Below are positions 6,992 to 16,468 of a DNA stretch of 47,266 nucleotides, piece by piece. Position 1 is the first letter of the stretch. Every line of letters starts with the position of its first letter. The stretch is from Bacteroidia bacterium. GTDB lineage: Bacteria; Bacteroidota; Bacteroidia; UBA4408. The DNA lies in the NCBI GenBank assembly GCA_023262495.1, contig JALRAS010000008.1:1-47266 (forward strand), written 5' to 3'. Both the position numbers and the translations under genes were made by a program. The notes under the pieces were generated by a model. The model had not been told where the DNA came from. It saw only the letters and a program-made list of their open reading frames with translations, and did not search any database.

Positions 6992-9316
6992 ATGTGGCCA
7001 TTTATTGCAAGAAAAATACTTAGAAACCGAATCACCATTTTGGTTGTGCTTGGTATGTTTACTTCCTTTATGGCTTATCATGCCTACAAAATAGAGTTCT
7101 CATACGAATTCGCAAAAATTTTACCAACCACCGACAGTGCCTATACCGAATACAATAATTTTAAAGAACTATTTGGGCAAGACGGTAATATCATGGTTAT
7201 TGGTGTGCAAGATAAGCACTTTTTTACCCTTAATAAGTTTAACGATTGGCATAATTTATCGCACGAAATCAAACAAATAAAAGGTGTTGAAAATGTAATA
7301 TCAATTGCCAATGTAAGCAAGGTTGCTTTTGATGATTCCTTGCATAAAATCATGTTTGTGCCCTTTATCACACACATGCCCAACAATCAACAACAACTCG
7401 ATAAAATAAAACTATCGCTAGACTCATTACCCTTTTATGATGGGTTTATATTGAACAAAAAAGAAGAGGCGCACTTAATGGCTGTTACCTTTTCTCAGTC
7501 CGAAATCAACACCAAAAACAGGATCAATATGGTGAATTTGATTAAGGATAAAGCCATGAAATACGCTGCCAAGCATCAAACCGATGTGCACATTAGCGGG
7601 ATGCCTTACATACGCACCGTTTTCATGCAGAAGGTATCTAAGGAAATGTTCTTGTTCTTAGGACTAGCGCTCGTTCTTATGTTCTTGATTCTGTGGGTCT
7701 TTTTCAGATCTTTTTCATCTGTGTTGGTATCACTGCTCATAGTGGTGATAGGTGTAATATGGTCGGTGGGAACAATTGAATTGTTGAATTATAAGATTAC
7801 TGTTTTGTCGGCACTGATACCGCCTTTGGTATTGATTATTGGGGTACCCAATTGTATCTTTTTTATTAATAAGTACCATTCAGAGTTTGCCCGACATAGG
7901 AATAAAACCAAGGCCATTGCACGGATGATTAATACAATGGGAATTACTTTGTTTTTAGCCAATTTAACCACAGCCATAGGTTTTGCGGTACTTTATTTTA
8001 CCAATAGTGCCTTGTTGTTAGAGTTTGGTGTGGTGTCGGGCATCAGTGTGATGGTTACCTATTTTATTACCCTTATATTAATTCCTATTTTGTTGAGCTA
8101 CATGGCTACTCCAAAGGTTAAGCACACAAAACATTTAGAGGGTAAAAGAATCAACAAGGTACTCGATTACATTATTCATTTGGTTACGCACCAAAGAAAA
8201 ACCGTATACACAAGCATCACTATTATTACCATTGCCGCTATCATTGGGATGTTAAAAATTTCTGTATTGGGCTTTGTTGTTGACGATTTTCCTAAGAAAG
8301 ATAAGGTATATGCCGACCTACGTTTCTTTGAGAAAAATTTCAACGGAGTATTGCCATTTGAAATACTCATTGATACTAAGAAGCCCAATGGTGTATTCGA
8401 TGACAACGCGCGTGCCTTATACAAGATTAATGCACTTCAAAAAAAAATAGCTAAGTATCCTGAGTTCTCCAAACCATTATCACTGGCCGAGGCCATAAAA
8501 TTCTCCTACCAGTTTTATAAAGATGGCAATCCAAAGTACTACATTTTACCGGGATTTACAGAACTAAAAAAACTTTCAGATTATAGCTTGCCCATCAAAA
8601 GCAATATGTCTAATTACAATGTTTTCTTGGATAAAAGTCGACAGTATACGCGCATCAGTTATCAGATGGCTGATGTGGGTTCTGAGCGCATCAAAACCTT
8701 GATGAGTGAAATTCAGCCAAAGGCCGACTCTGTTTTTTCGGGAACAGATTTTAAGGTGAGTTTCACAGGACACAGTTTGATATTTTTAAAGGGTAACGAT
8801 TATTTACTTTCGAATTTACTTGAAAGTTTACTCATAGAAATTATTCTTATCATTTTAATTGGTTTGGCGCTTTTTAGGAGTTTAAGAATAATATTGTTAA
8901 GCAAGTTGCCATGCTTAATTCCTTTGGTGATTACTGCCGGTTTGATGGGTTACTTTGGGATTAGATTTAAACCATCAACCATTTTAATTTTTAGCATTGC
9001 TTTTGGCATCTCAAGTGATGGTACCATTTATTTTCTATCTCGTTTCAGGCAGGAGTTGCAAAGTAAAACTCAAACCTATGCTGGAGCTATTCATGCCACT
9101 ATTCTCGAAACTGGAAGAAGTATGATTTATACCAATATTATTCTTTTTGCGGGCTTCATTATTTTTGCATTATCTGATTTTGGAAGCACTGCTGCCTTAG
9201 GAATTTTATTGTCATTAACCCTGTTGATTGCCATGCTTACCAACTTGTTGTTACTGCCCGCAATTATGCTTTCCATTGAGGGAAAAATGGCAAAAAAATT
9301 ATTGAAGTTGAGGTAA
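6992..9316 (+). CDS. MMPL/RND-superfamily transporter
   Basis: A 774-residue inner-membrane permease. It has the two-fold RND plan: one N-terminal helix (about residues 13-31), a periplasmic loop (about 35-215), a block of five helices (about 218-370), a linker and helix near residue 405, a second periplasmic loop (about 430-600) and a final block of helices (about 610-765). The conserved region around IPPLVLIIGVPNCIFFINKYHSEF and its second-half counterpart FSIAFGISSDGTIYFLSRFRQEL is typical of the MMPL subgroup, which exports lipids or hydrophobic molecules by proton motive force; the Asp in the second block could be a proton-relay residue. No adaptor or outer-membrane partner is adjacent, so substrate is unknown. 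Start is the ATG at 6992. Confidence 0.88.
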   Translation: MWPFIARKILRNRITILVVLGMFTSFMAYHAYKIEFSYEFAKILPTTDSAYTEYNNFKELFGQDGNIMVIGVQDKHFFTLNKFNDWHNLSHEIKQIKGVENVISIANVSKVAFDDSLHKIMFVPFITHMPNNQQQLDKIKLSLDSLPFYDGFILNKKEEAHLMAVTFSQSEINTKNRINMVNLIKDKAMKYAAKHQTDVHISGMPYIRTVFMQKVSKEMFLFLGLALVLMFLILWVFFRSFSSVLVSLLIVVIGVIWSVGTIELLNYKITVLSALIPPLVLIIGVPNCIFFINKYHSEFARHRNKTKAIARMINTMGITLFLANLTTAIGFAVLYFTNSALLLEFGVVSGISVMVTYFITLILIPILLSYMATPKVKHTKHLEGKRINKVLDYIIHLVTHQRKTVYTSITIITIAAIIGMLKISVLGFVVDDFPKKDKVYADLRFFEKNFNGVLPFEILIDTKKPNGVFDDNARALYKINALQKKIAKYPEFSKPLSLAEAIKFSYQFYKDGNPKYYILPGFTELKKLSDYSLPIKSNMSNYNVFLDKSRQYTRISYQMADVGSERIKTLMSEIQPKADSVFSGTDFKVSFTGHSLIFLKGNDYLLSNLLESLLIEIILIILIGLALFRSLRIILLSKLPCLIPLVITAGLMGYFGIRFKPSTILIFSIAFGISSDGTIYFLSRFRQELQSKTQTYAGAIHATILETGRSMIYTNIILFAGFIIFALSDFGSTAALGILLSLTLLIAMLTNLLLLPAIMLSIEGKMAKKLLKLR

Positions 9317-9389
9317 TATCGATACAAGATTTTAAATTACTGGTATAACTTGTAGTTGCAAAACCATTTTTTTATCACATAGAGTTTGC

Positions 9390-9397
9390 TAAATTTG
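9390..9397 (+). promoter_or_regulatory. -7 promoter box for mdh
   Basis: TAAATTTG is an exact TAnnTTTG, with a T-rich run about 18 bases upstream in place of a clean -33 TTTG. The predicted leader before the ATG at 9436 is about 30 bases. Confidence 0.5.
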
Positions 9398-9435
9398 CAA
9401 CCGTTAATTTTTCTCTTATCTAAAACTATATTATT

Positions 9436-10374
9436 ATGAAAGTATCTGTTATTGGAGCAGGCAATGTTGGGGCTACCTGCGCAGATGTGATTGCCCATAA
9501 AGAGTTGGCCAATGAGGTGGTATTGCTCGATATCAAGGAAAATTTTGCCGAAGGCAAAGCGCTTGATATGTGGCAAACAGCCCCAATCAACATGTACGAT
9601 AGCCGTGTTACGGGCAGTACCAATGATTACGCTAAAACAGCTGGTTCAGATGTGGTTGTTATTACCTCGGGGCTACCCCGCAAACCCGGTATGAGCCGCG
9701 ATGATCTTATCGCTACCAATGCAGGGATTGTTAAAACAGTAACCGAAAACGTTATTAAACATTCGCCCAATGCCATCATCATAGTGGTTTCTAACCCACT
9801 CGATGTAATGACCTATTGCGCATATTTAACTGCTAAATTACCTTCCAATAAAGTATTCGGAATGGCTGGTATCCTTGATACAGCGCGTTACAAAGCATTT
9901 TTGGCAACCGAGTTAAATGTATCTCCTAAAGATATTCAAGCGGTATTGATGGGTGGTCATGGCGATACCATGGTACCACTTCCACGCTATACCACGGTTG
10001 GTGGAATTCCTGTTACCGAATTAATCGCTAAAGACAAGCTAGATGCCATCATCGAAAGAACCAAAAAAGGCGGAGGCGAAATTGTTAACCTTCTTGGAAC
10101 CTCAGCATGGTATGCACCCGGTGCTGCAGCTGCCCAAATGGTAGAAGCCATCGTGCGTGACCAAAAACGTGTGTTCCCGGTTTGTGCTTGGCTTAGTGGT
10201 GAATATGGCCTTAAAGATATTTACATGGGCGTTCCGGTAATACTTGGTAAAAATGGAATCGAAAAAATTATTGAATTGCAATTGACTACCGATGAAATGC
10301 AACTGTGTAAAGATTCTGCAAAAGCGGTAAAAGAAGTGATGGATGTATTGGATAACATGAAGGCCCCGGCCTAA
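9436..10374 (+). CDS. mdh: Malate dehydrogenase, LDH-like type
   Basis: This enzyme interconverts malate and oxaloacetate with NAD in the TCA cycle. Of 312 residues, 7-12 form the Rossmann glycine motif GAGNVG, Asp32 is placed to bind the NAD ribose, and Arg82, Arg88 and Arg151 match the substrate-binding arginines. Asn120 in SNPLDVMTY and the catalytic pair Asp148/His175 (GGHGD) are present. The substrate loop reads RKPGMSR, which is the malate dehydrogenase rather than lactate dehydrogenase pattern. It is monocistronic: a TAnnTTTG box lies upstream and a hairpin terminator starts 20 bases after the stop. Confidence 0.97.
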   Translation: MKVSVIGAGNVGATCADVIAHKELANEVVLLDIKENFAEGKALDMWQTAPINMYDSRVTGSTNDYAKTAGSDVVVITSGLPRKPGMSRDDLIATNAGIVKTVTENVIKHSPNAIIIVVSNPLDVMTYCAYLTAKLPSNKVFGMAGILDTARYKAFLATELNVSPKDIQAVLMGGHGDTMVPLPRYTTVGGIPVTELIAKDKLDAIIERTKKGGGEIVNLLGTSAWYAPGAAAAQMVEAIVRDQKRVFPVCAWLSGEYGLKDIYMGVPVILGKNGIEKIIELQLTTDEMQLCKDSAKAVKEVMDVLDNMKAPA

Positions 10375-10393
10375 TCATAAAGGATTGAACAAG

Positions 10394-10423
10394 AAGGGTT
10401 GCAGATAATGTAACCCTTTTTTT
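10394..10423 (+). terminator. Intrinsic terminator of mdh
   Basis: AAGGGTT at 10394-10400 pairs with AACCCTT at 10412-10418 around an 11-base loop, and the stem runs into a run of T. Confidence 0.85.
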
Positions 10424-10454
10424 GTTATATTTACACTTGATTAACGCTTAAAAT

Positions 10455-12047
10455 ATGTACAAGAAAAATCTGATTGTTGCCGGCACGCTGTTCCTTTTAG
10501 GACTTTGTTTTATCAGCGCTTGCAAAAAAGAGGAAGGCACCGATTGGGATACCAACTTATTAGGACCTCTTTTTAAAACATCTTTGAGTATTAATCAAAT
10601 TCTTCCCGATTCGCTCACACAAATCAATGCTGATAATTCAATTCATGTGGTGTATGATGAGCACTTCAATAGTACTGGTTTTGTGAATACGAGTGAACTC
10701 CCTGACACCGCTTTACTAAAGTTTTTTACCATTCCTTTTGGAAGTATTTATTTGAGTGCAGGAGATAATTTTATGAACCTCACCGAAGAAACTAAACTTA
10801 ATTTTGAGCCCCTCGAGCTTTCACGATTGATTGTAAAAACAGGAGAAATAGAAGTAAAAGTTATCAATAAAATTACGCAGCCCGTAGATGTTACCTACAT
10901 TCTTCCGAAGGCATTAAAAAATGGCGCTCCATACACATTTAATGCTACAATTCCCGGTTATAACTCAGGTAATGGTGGTGTTTATACCGCCACATTTAAG
11001 CTCGATGGTTATGATGTTGATTTAAGAGGGCTCACAGGTGCCTATGTAAATAGATTGGTTACTCAATTGATTGCCAGTATGAGTCAAACAGCCACAGGCA
11101 TCACACAAATTAACTCAACCGATAGTTTGAAGGTGTTTTTAAAATTGAAAAGTATTGTGCCATATTACGCCAAAGGATACTTCGGGCAGTCAAAAGATAC
11201 AAGCAACTCTGAATCGCGTGTAACACTATTTGATCGCATTCAGGCAGGTACCTTCTCGCTTGAAGATGCAACACTTAATTTGGATGTTAAAAATGGCATA
11301 GGAGCCGATATCAGAGCAGGGTTGCTCGGTTTCCGCTCGGTTAATACGCGCACAGGAAATACTGTTTCCATGCAGCATAGCTCTGTTCAACAAATTTTTA
11401 ATGTACAACGCGCTACCGATTTCCCTTTCACCCCGAGCAATTATAGTTTTGAGTACAATAAGTCAAACAGCAACCTAATAAGTTTGCTGGAGAATATGCC
11501 CAATAGGTTCGATTTAAGCTACTACACTGAAGTCAATCCCTTTGGAAATATTTCTAACGGCAATGATTTCGTATATACCGATAAGGCCATTGATGCCCAT
11601 GTTAAACTAGATATTCCCCTGCATTTTTCTTCCAATAACCTTACATTAGTTGATACTGTTTATTTGGAACAAGATTCTATTGGAGAGCACAATACAGTTA
11701 AGTCAGCTGCACTAAAGTTAATTGCTGAAAATAGTTTCCCTTTTGATGCTGATATCAAGTTTTATCTACTTGATGAAAACTTGCAAAAGCAAGAGCAGCT
11801 GATGGATGAAACAAGCATTATGGCTGCACAGCCCGATAGCGATGGAAGGGTGAGAAAAAGTAAGCAAAGCATTTTGCCTGTTACTGTTAGCAACGAGTTG
11901 CTCAATAAACTCCTGCAAAAAAGAAAGGTGCTTGCGGTTGTCACTCTTAACACCTTCAATAATCCGCTGAAGCATAAAATTTACAGCGATTACAAGCTTG
12001 ACTTAAAGCTTACCGGAAATTTATTGTTTAATGTGCGCGTGAAGTAA
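10455..12047 (+). CDS. Large lipoprotein of unknown function, first gene of the envelope operon
   Basis: A 530-residue predicted lipoprotein: signal residues 1-22 end in the lipobox FISAC, followed by Lys-Lys-Glu-Glu, so the mature protein is lipid-anchored at Cys23. The rest is beta-rich with repeated strand-like segments and many Thr, Asn and Ser residues, as in cell-surface proteins, but I recognise no domain. Its stop TAA shares its last base with the ATG of the next gene, which encodes an outer-membrane barrel, so the two are probably translated together and may act as a lipoprotein-barrel pair. The ATG at 10455 directly precedes the signal sequence. Confidence 0.8.
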   Translation: MYKKNLIVAGTLFLLGLCFISACKKEEGTDWDTNLLGPLFKTSLSINQILPDSLTQINADNSIHVVYDEHFNSTGFVNTSELPDTALLKFFTIPFGSIYLSAGDNFMNLTEETKLNFEPLELSRLIVKTGEIEVKVINKITQPVDVTYILPKALKNGAPYTFNATIPGYNSGNGGVYTATFKLDGYDVDLRGLTGAYVNRLVTQLIASMSQTATGITQINSTDSLKVFLKLKSIVPYYAKGYFGQSKDTSNSESRVTLFDRIQAGTFSLEDATLNLDVKNGIGADIRAGLLGFRSVNTRTGNTVSMQHSSVQQIFNVQRATDFPFTPSNYSFEYNKSNSNLISLLENMPNRFDLSYYTEVNPFGNISNGNDFVYTDKAIDAHVKLDIPLHFSSNNLTLVDTVYLEQDSIGEHNTVKSAALKLIAENSFPFDADIKFYLLDENLQKQEQLMDETSIMAAQPDSDGRVRKSKQSILPVTVSNELLNKLLQKRKVLAVVTLNTFNNPLKHKIYSDYKLDLKLTGNLLFNVRVK

Positions 12048-13330
12048 TGATAAATAAAAAAAATTTATTTCAAATTGCGCTCATTGGCGTTTTTATTGTT
12101 TTGCAAACCCGGGTTGGCAAGTCGCAAATCAGTTTTTTTAACGACTCGCTCAATAAATCAAAGGGCTTTGGACTCGACCTTTGGAGCAATGTAACGGCAA
12201 AGTCAAACGCTTTTCCTAATCATTTTTACACAACATTTTATCAAGGCGGTTATCTCACCGATGAAACAAAACGCAAAGCAGCCGATAAACTTCAAGAGTT
12301 AAATAGATTTGGCGCTGATGCAGATTTCAATTTGCTCTATAGATACAGCCCTGATACACTTTTGGGCAAAACTGGTTGGAGCTATACCATGCGCGTGGCT
12401 GAAAGACGTCATTTGAATCTTGAAATGACAGGTGACTTTTTTAATATGGGATTTTTTGGTAATGCCATGTTCGAAAACAAAATAGCCAAGCTTGCAGCAT
12501 TTCAACTTGATTTTATTTCATATCAGCAAATTGGCCTTGGTTTAGAAAAAAAGTTGAAGCTCAATGATAACCTGCATCAATGGGGTGTGATGGCTAATTT
12601 TTTAAATGGCAGAAATGCACAAAGAGCTATCTTAAACAAAGCAGACCTATTTACAGCAACCGATGGTGCTTTTATTGAGCTTGATATCAATGGAAGTTAC
12701 AATCGTACCGATAGCATCAAAAATAGGCAACTCATCCCAAATCCTGCTAAAGGAGCAGGCTTCAGCTTCGATTTGTACTATCAATTGATTACAAAAGACA
12801 AACACAAACTGCAAGTTTCGGTGATGGACCTAGGTTATATTAATTGGAAAAACAATGCCATAGCGTATAACTACGATACCCTTTTCCGGTTTGAGGGCAT
12901 ACAAATTCCTAACCTATTGGAGTTAAACGACTCGTTGGTAAGATTATCGCAAGACAGTATTGTGAACCGAGCGCAAAAGAGCAATAACAAATCATTTAAA
13001 ACAGTTTTGCCCACATGGCTCCAACTCAGTTACAGCCATCAGTTGATTCCTCAAAAATTAGCCCTTAATGCCATCGTGAGATATCGCCTCAACGATATTT
13101 ATTTGCCATTTTTAGCTGTTGGAGCCACTTATTTCTACAACAGCAATACGCATGCAATATTTCATCTTGGCTACGGAGGATATGGTAATTTTAATTATTG
13201 CCTAATGGTACAACAACGCATAGGAAAAAATATCACCTTGGGTCTTGGCACCAATCAATTAGAGGGCATGCTTATGCCTAAAAAAGCAAATGGACAAAGT
13301 ATTTTTATCTCGCTTAAAAGCTGGTTTTAA
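12047..13330 (+). CDS. DUF5723-type outer-membrane beta-barrel protein
   Basis: A 427-residue protein with a signal peptide (cleavage after about residue 26) and regularly spaced amphipathic strands, ending in Phe as many outer-membrane barrels do (FISLKSWF). The middle section VSVMDLGYINWKNNAIAYNYDTLFRF split over two strands (DLGYINWKNN, then a FRFEGI loop) matches what I know of DUF5723 proteins. Its ATG overlaps the upstream lipoprotein stop by one base (TAATG), and its own stop overlaps kdsA in the same way. The pairing suggests a role in envelope assembly or transport, but no activity can be assigned from sequence. Confidence 0.78.
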   Translation: MINKKNLFQIALIGVFIVLQTRVGKSQISFFNDSLNKSKGFGLDLWSNVTAKSNAFPNHFYTTFYQGGYLTDETKRKAADKLQELNRFGADADFNLLYRYSPDTLLGKTGWSYTMRVAERRHLNLEMTGDFFNMGFFGNAMFENKIAKLAAFQLDFISYQQIGLGLEKKLKLNDNLHQWGVMANFLNGRNAQRAILNKADLFTATDGAFIELDINGSYNRTDSIKNRQLIPNPAKGAGFSFDLYYQLITKDKHKLQVSVMDLGYINWKNNAIAYNYDTLFRFEGIQIPNLLELNDSLVRLSQDSIVNRAQKSNNKSFKTVLPTWLQLSYSHQLIPQKLALNAIVRYRLNDIYLPFLAVGATYFYNSNTHAIFHLGYGGYGNFNYCLMVQQRIGKNITLGLGTNQLEGMLMPKKANGQSIFISLKSWF

Positions 13331-14145
13331 TGGAAAAAATAATAGAGAAAATCAAATATCAAAATACAGGTAACTTCATTCTATTGGCTGGTCCATGCGT
13401 GGTCGAAAACAAGGAAAATTTATTTGAAATTGCTGCCCACCTCAATGCAGTATGCGATACGCTTAAGATTCCTCTTGTGCTCAAAGCATCTTACAAAAAA
13501 GCCAATCGTTCAAAACTAAGTTCCTTTACTGGCATTGGTAATGAAAAAGCATTAGAAATATTGGCGCTGGCAGGCGAGCAATTTGGGATTCCTACGGTTA
13601 CCGATATTCATACCGAGCAAGAAGCGGCATTGGCTGCAAAATATGCTGATGTGTTACAAATACCCGCTTTTCTCTGCCGTCAAACAGATTTGCTATTGGC
13701 TGCCGGAGAAACCGGAAAGTGGATAAATATTAAAAAAGGACAATTCGTTTCGGCCTACGCGATGAAGTATGCCGTTGAAAAAGTGAAGCAAACAGGCAAT
13801 CATCACATTATGCTTACCGAGCGCGGAACAACTTTTGGTTATCACGATTTAGTAGTTGATTACAGAAACATTCCCGATATGCAAAAGCATGAGGTACCGG
13901 TAATCCTTGATGTTACGCATTCATTGCAGCAGCCCAATCAAGAAAGTGGTGTTACCGGTGGCCGCCCCGATTTAATTCCTACGATTGCTGCCGCTGGCAT
14001 TGCAGCAGGTGCCGATGGATTATTTATTGAAACGCATCCTGAACCCAGCAAAGCTAAGTCGGACGGAGCCAACATGTTGCAGCTCGATTTGATTGAACCT
14101 CTCTTGCAAAAATTGATTAAAATTCATCAAGCAGTAAAGCAATGA
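13330..14145 (+). CDS. kdsA: 3-deoxy-8-phosphooctulonate synthase, metal-dependent class
   Basis: KdsA condenses arabinose 5-phosphate with PEP to Kdo-8-phosphate, the committed step to the Kdo of LPS. The 271-residue TIM barrel shows the family blocks LLAGPCVVEN, KASYKKANRSK, TDIHTEQEA, LQIPAFLCRQTDLL and LTERGTTFGYHDLVVDYR. Cys23, His197, Glu234 and Asp245 align with the metal ligands of the Aquifex enzyme (Cys11, His185, Glu222, Asp233) at a constant offset of 12, so it belongs to the metal-dependent class. The gene is fourth-to-third-party coupled by TAATG to the barrel upstream and by ATGA to the T9SS gene downstream. No kdsB, kdsC or kdsD is seen in the window. Confidence 0.96.
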   Translation: MEKIIEKIKYQNTGNFILLAGPCVVENKENLFEIAAHLNAVCDTLKIPLVLKASYKKANRSKLSSFTGIGNEKALEILALAGEQFGIPTVTDIHTEQEAALAAKYADVLQIPAFLCRQTDLLLAAGETGKWINIKKGQFVSAYAMKYAVEKVKQTGNHHIMLTERGTTFGYHDLVVDYRNIPDMQKHEVPVILDVTHSLQQPNQESGVTGGRPDLIPTIAAAGIAAGADGLFIETHPEPSKAKSDGANMLQLDLIEPLLQKLIKIHQAVKQ

Positions 14146-15662
14146 ACATAACAACTCCTTTTACGCTAAAACATCATTTTTGCCTCAGAGCCACGATTGT
14201 GGCCTGTTTAATTGGCGTTGTTGCCTGGGCACAACCACAAAAATTTCAGAAAGTATACGGTGGCTATTCATATGATCAAGGAAATGATTTGATTCAATTA
14301 CCCGATACCGGATACCTGCTCTTATGCACTTCAGGAAGTTTTTCATCAAGCGCTGATATCTATTTATTGAAGGTTGATAAGCAAGGGAATTACGAGTGGC
14401 AACACACCTATGGAGGACAGGATATAGAGGGAGCCTGCAAAATAAAACTCACACAAGACGGTCATATTGCAATGGCCGGACATACCAACAGTTATCCCGG
14501 TAAATCCTATGATTTTTACTTGGTGAAAGCTGCTTTAAATGGCGACACTGTGTGGACCAAACATTACGGAAGTAACGAATGGGATTTTGCCAACAGCATG
14601 GATACTTGTGCAGATGGAGGATTCATTATGGCGGGGAAAACCTATGATACCGGAAATGCTTTTAGCGACATCTTGATTGTGAAAGCGGATGCAGATGGAA
14701 ATGAGTTGTGGCAAAAAAAGATTGGAGGGAATAAGGACGATGTGGCCAAATCAATCATCAGTTTAGTGGATGGGTATATCCTGTGTGGAACAACCGAAAG
14801 CATTGGTGCAGGTGGAAAAGATATTTGGGTTGTGAAACTTGATTTAAACGGCAATATTACATCTGACGTAACATTTGGTGATATTAATAATGACTTAGGA
14901 GGCGACATTGTTAGAAAATTTGATGGTAATTACGGCATTGCCTGCTCTTCTCAGAACGATCTCTTTCCTCAATGGTATAATAATTTTATTCTCAACTACA
15001 ATTCGTTATCAAACAGTATAATTCAACAGTATCAGTCTAACTACACTAATGATGTAATACTAAACTCAATTATTGAGTTATCTGACAGTACTATTTTAGC
15101 CGTGGGAAATATCTCAAACATGGGCAGTGGAATGAATGATATGTTTCTAGTAAAATTGAACAATGGATTTTATTTTGATGCCGGATCTACCTATGGTGGA
15201 AATTATGATGATTTTGCAGAAAGTGTTATCAAAACATTCGATAATGGTGTTGCGATAATTGGTAGCACTAACTCATATGGAATAGGTATGAGTAATGTAT
15301 TTTTTGTCAAACTAGACTCTACCTTTATTGGTGCTGTATCTCCCGATATTTATGTAAATATTGATGATAAAAATCAAGTATCCAATTTCTTAAATGTTTC
15401 TGTATTGCCCAATCCCTTCAGTCAAAACGCTGCTATTTTACTCGAATTGCCTGGACCTGAATTTCAACATAAGTTGCAATTTAATCTATTAAATGCGCTT
15501 GGTCAAAATATGAACTCAAATATCAATAGTCAGATTTGTTATAAAGGGACTAGTGCTAAAATTATTATTGATGATATAAAGCTAAAAAACGGAATTTACT
15601 TTTTTAGTATTGAGTCTGAAAATAAAACAATCGCACAGGGCAAGTTCACAGTAATCAAATAA
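14142..15662 (+). CDS. T9SS-sorted beta-propeller-like repeat protein
   Basis: A 506-residue secreted protein. After a signal sequence with an unusually long N-region (cleavage near AWAQ, residue 30) come about six or seven repeats of roughly 50 residues with the pattern YGG-x-DD/EG-A-x-SI...DGGY/FIMAG-x(3)-S-x(5)-D-hydrophobic-LVK-D-x-G, seen for instance around YGGQDIEGA, YGSNEWDFAN, IGGNKDDVAK and YGGNYDDFAES. This is typical of extracellular propeller-type proteins. The last ~85 residues (VLPNPFSQNAAILLEL, then NGIYFFSIES) are a T9SS type A sorting domain. It overlaps kdsA by ATGA and the SDR gene by TAATG. Function is unknown; surface or secreted location is likely. Confidence 0.85.
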   Translation: MNITTPFTLKHHFCLRATIVACLIGVVAWAQPQKFQKVYGGYSYDQGNDLIQLPDTGYLLLCTSGSFSSSADIYLLKVDKQGNYEWQHTYGGQDIEGACKIKLTQDGHIAMAGHTNSYPGKSYDFYLVKAALNGDTVWTKHYGSNEWDFANSMDTCADGGFIMAGKTYDTGNAFSDILIVKADADGNELWQKKIGGNKDDVAKSIISLVDGYILCGTTESIGAGGKDIWVVKLDLNGNITSDVTFGDINNDLGGDIVRKFDGNYGIACSSQNDLFPQWYNNFILNYNSLSNSIIQQYQSNYTNDVILNSIIELSDSTILAVGNISNMGSGMNDMFLVKLNNGFYFDAGSTYGGNYDDFAESVIKTFDNGVAIIGSTNSYGIGMSNVFFVKLDSTFIGAVSPDIYVNIDDKNQVSNFLNVSVLPNPFSQNAAILLELPGPEFQHKLQFNLLNALGQNMNSNINSQICYKGTSAKIIIDDIKLKNGIYFFSIESENKTIAQGKFTVIK

Positions 15663-16468
15663 TGCATCAGTATTTTCATGATAAAGTAATTTGGATTACC
15701 GGTGCATCTTCAGGGATAGGTGCTGCGCTGTTGCATGAGTTGTCTCAATACCGTGCCAAAATAATTATTTCTGCTCGCAGGGAAAATGAACTGCGCAAAA
15801 TGATGGAACAATGCAAAAGTTCAAATGCAGAAATCATGTTGCTGCCATTTGACCTTTCCAAAACCAATCTCATTCCCGAAATAGCTGCACAGGTAATCGC
15901 TAAATTCGGAAGGATTGATATCCTTTTCAACAATGGTGGTATCAGCCAGCGTTCACTTGTGGCAGATACAGCGCTTGAGGTTGACAGAAAATTGATGGAG
16001 ATTAATTTTTTTGCGAATGTGCAACTTAGTAAATCTGTTTTGCCTGTGATGCTTCAGCACAATTTCGGACATTTGGTGGTAACAAGTAGCTTGTCGGGGA
16101 AGTTTGGTTTTTATGAACGTTCGGCTTATGCGGCCTCGAAACATGCCTTACATGGCTTTTACGAATCCTTATTTTTAGAGAATAGACATAACGGTATTCA
16201 CATCACTTTAGTTTGTCCGGGATCAATAAAAACCGATATTGCACTATCGGCATTAAACAAAGATGGTTTGCCCGCAATGGCTAAAGACAGGCGTTTAGAG
16301 CAGGGGATGGATGCAGCTGTGTGCGCCAAAAAAATATTAAACGCTGTGGCCGCACAAAAAAAAGAAGTGCTGATTGGTAAACTTGAAATTATTCCTGCCT
16401 ATTTAAAACGTTTTTTACCTGCGCTTTTTTGGCGCTTGATGTACAGGTTAAAACCTGATCAATCATGA
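15662..16468 (+). CDS. SDR-family oxidoreductase
   Basis: A classical short-chain dehydrogenase of 268 residues. The cofactor motif TGASSGIG lies at residues 13-20, followed by SARRENEL, whose Arg pair suggests NADP preference. The usual NNAG motif reads NNGG. The catalytic Ser-Tyr-Lys set lies in TSSLSGKFGFYERSAYAASKHAL (Ser in SSLSG, YAASK for Tyr/Lys). The LVCPGSIKTDI block after it is the standard SDR PG motif. The C-terminal stretch VLIGKLEIIPAYLKRFLPALFWRLMY is hydrophobic and may bind the membrane, as in dehydrorhamnose- or lipid-acting SDRs. It overlaps both neighbours by stop/start codons. Substrate unknown. Confidence 0.9.
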   Translation: MHQYFHDKVIWITGASSGIGAALLHELSQYRAKIIISARRENELRKMMEQCKSSNAEIMLLPFDLSKTNLIPEIAAQVIAKFGRIDILFNNGGISQRSLVADTALEVDRKLMEINFFANVQLSKSVLPVMLQHNFGHLVVTSSLSGKFGFYERSAYAASKHALHGFYESLFLENRHNGIHITLVCPGSIKTDIALSALNKDGLPAMAKDRRLEQGMDAAVCAKKILNAVAAQKKEVLIGKLEIIPAYLKRFLPALFWRLMYRLKPDQS

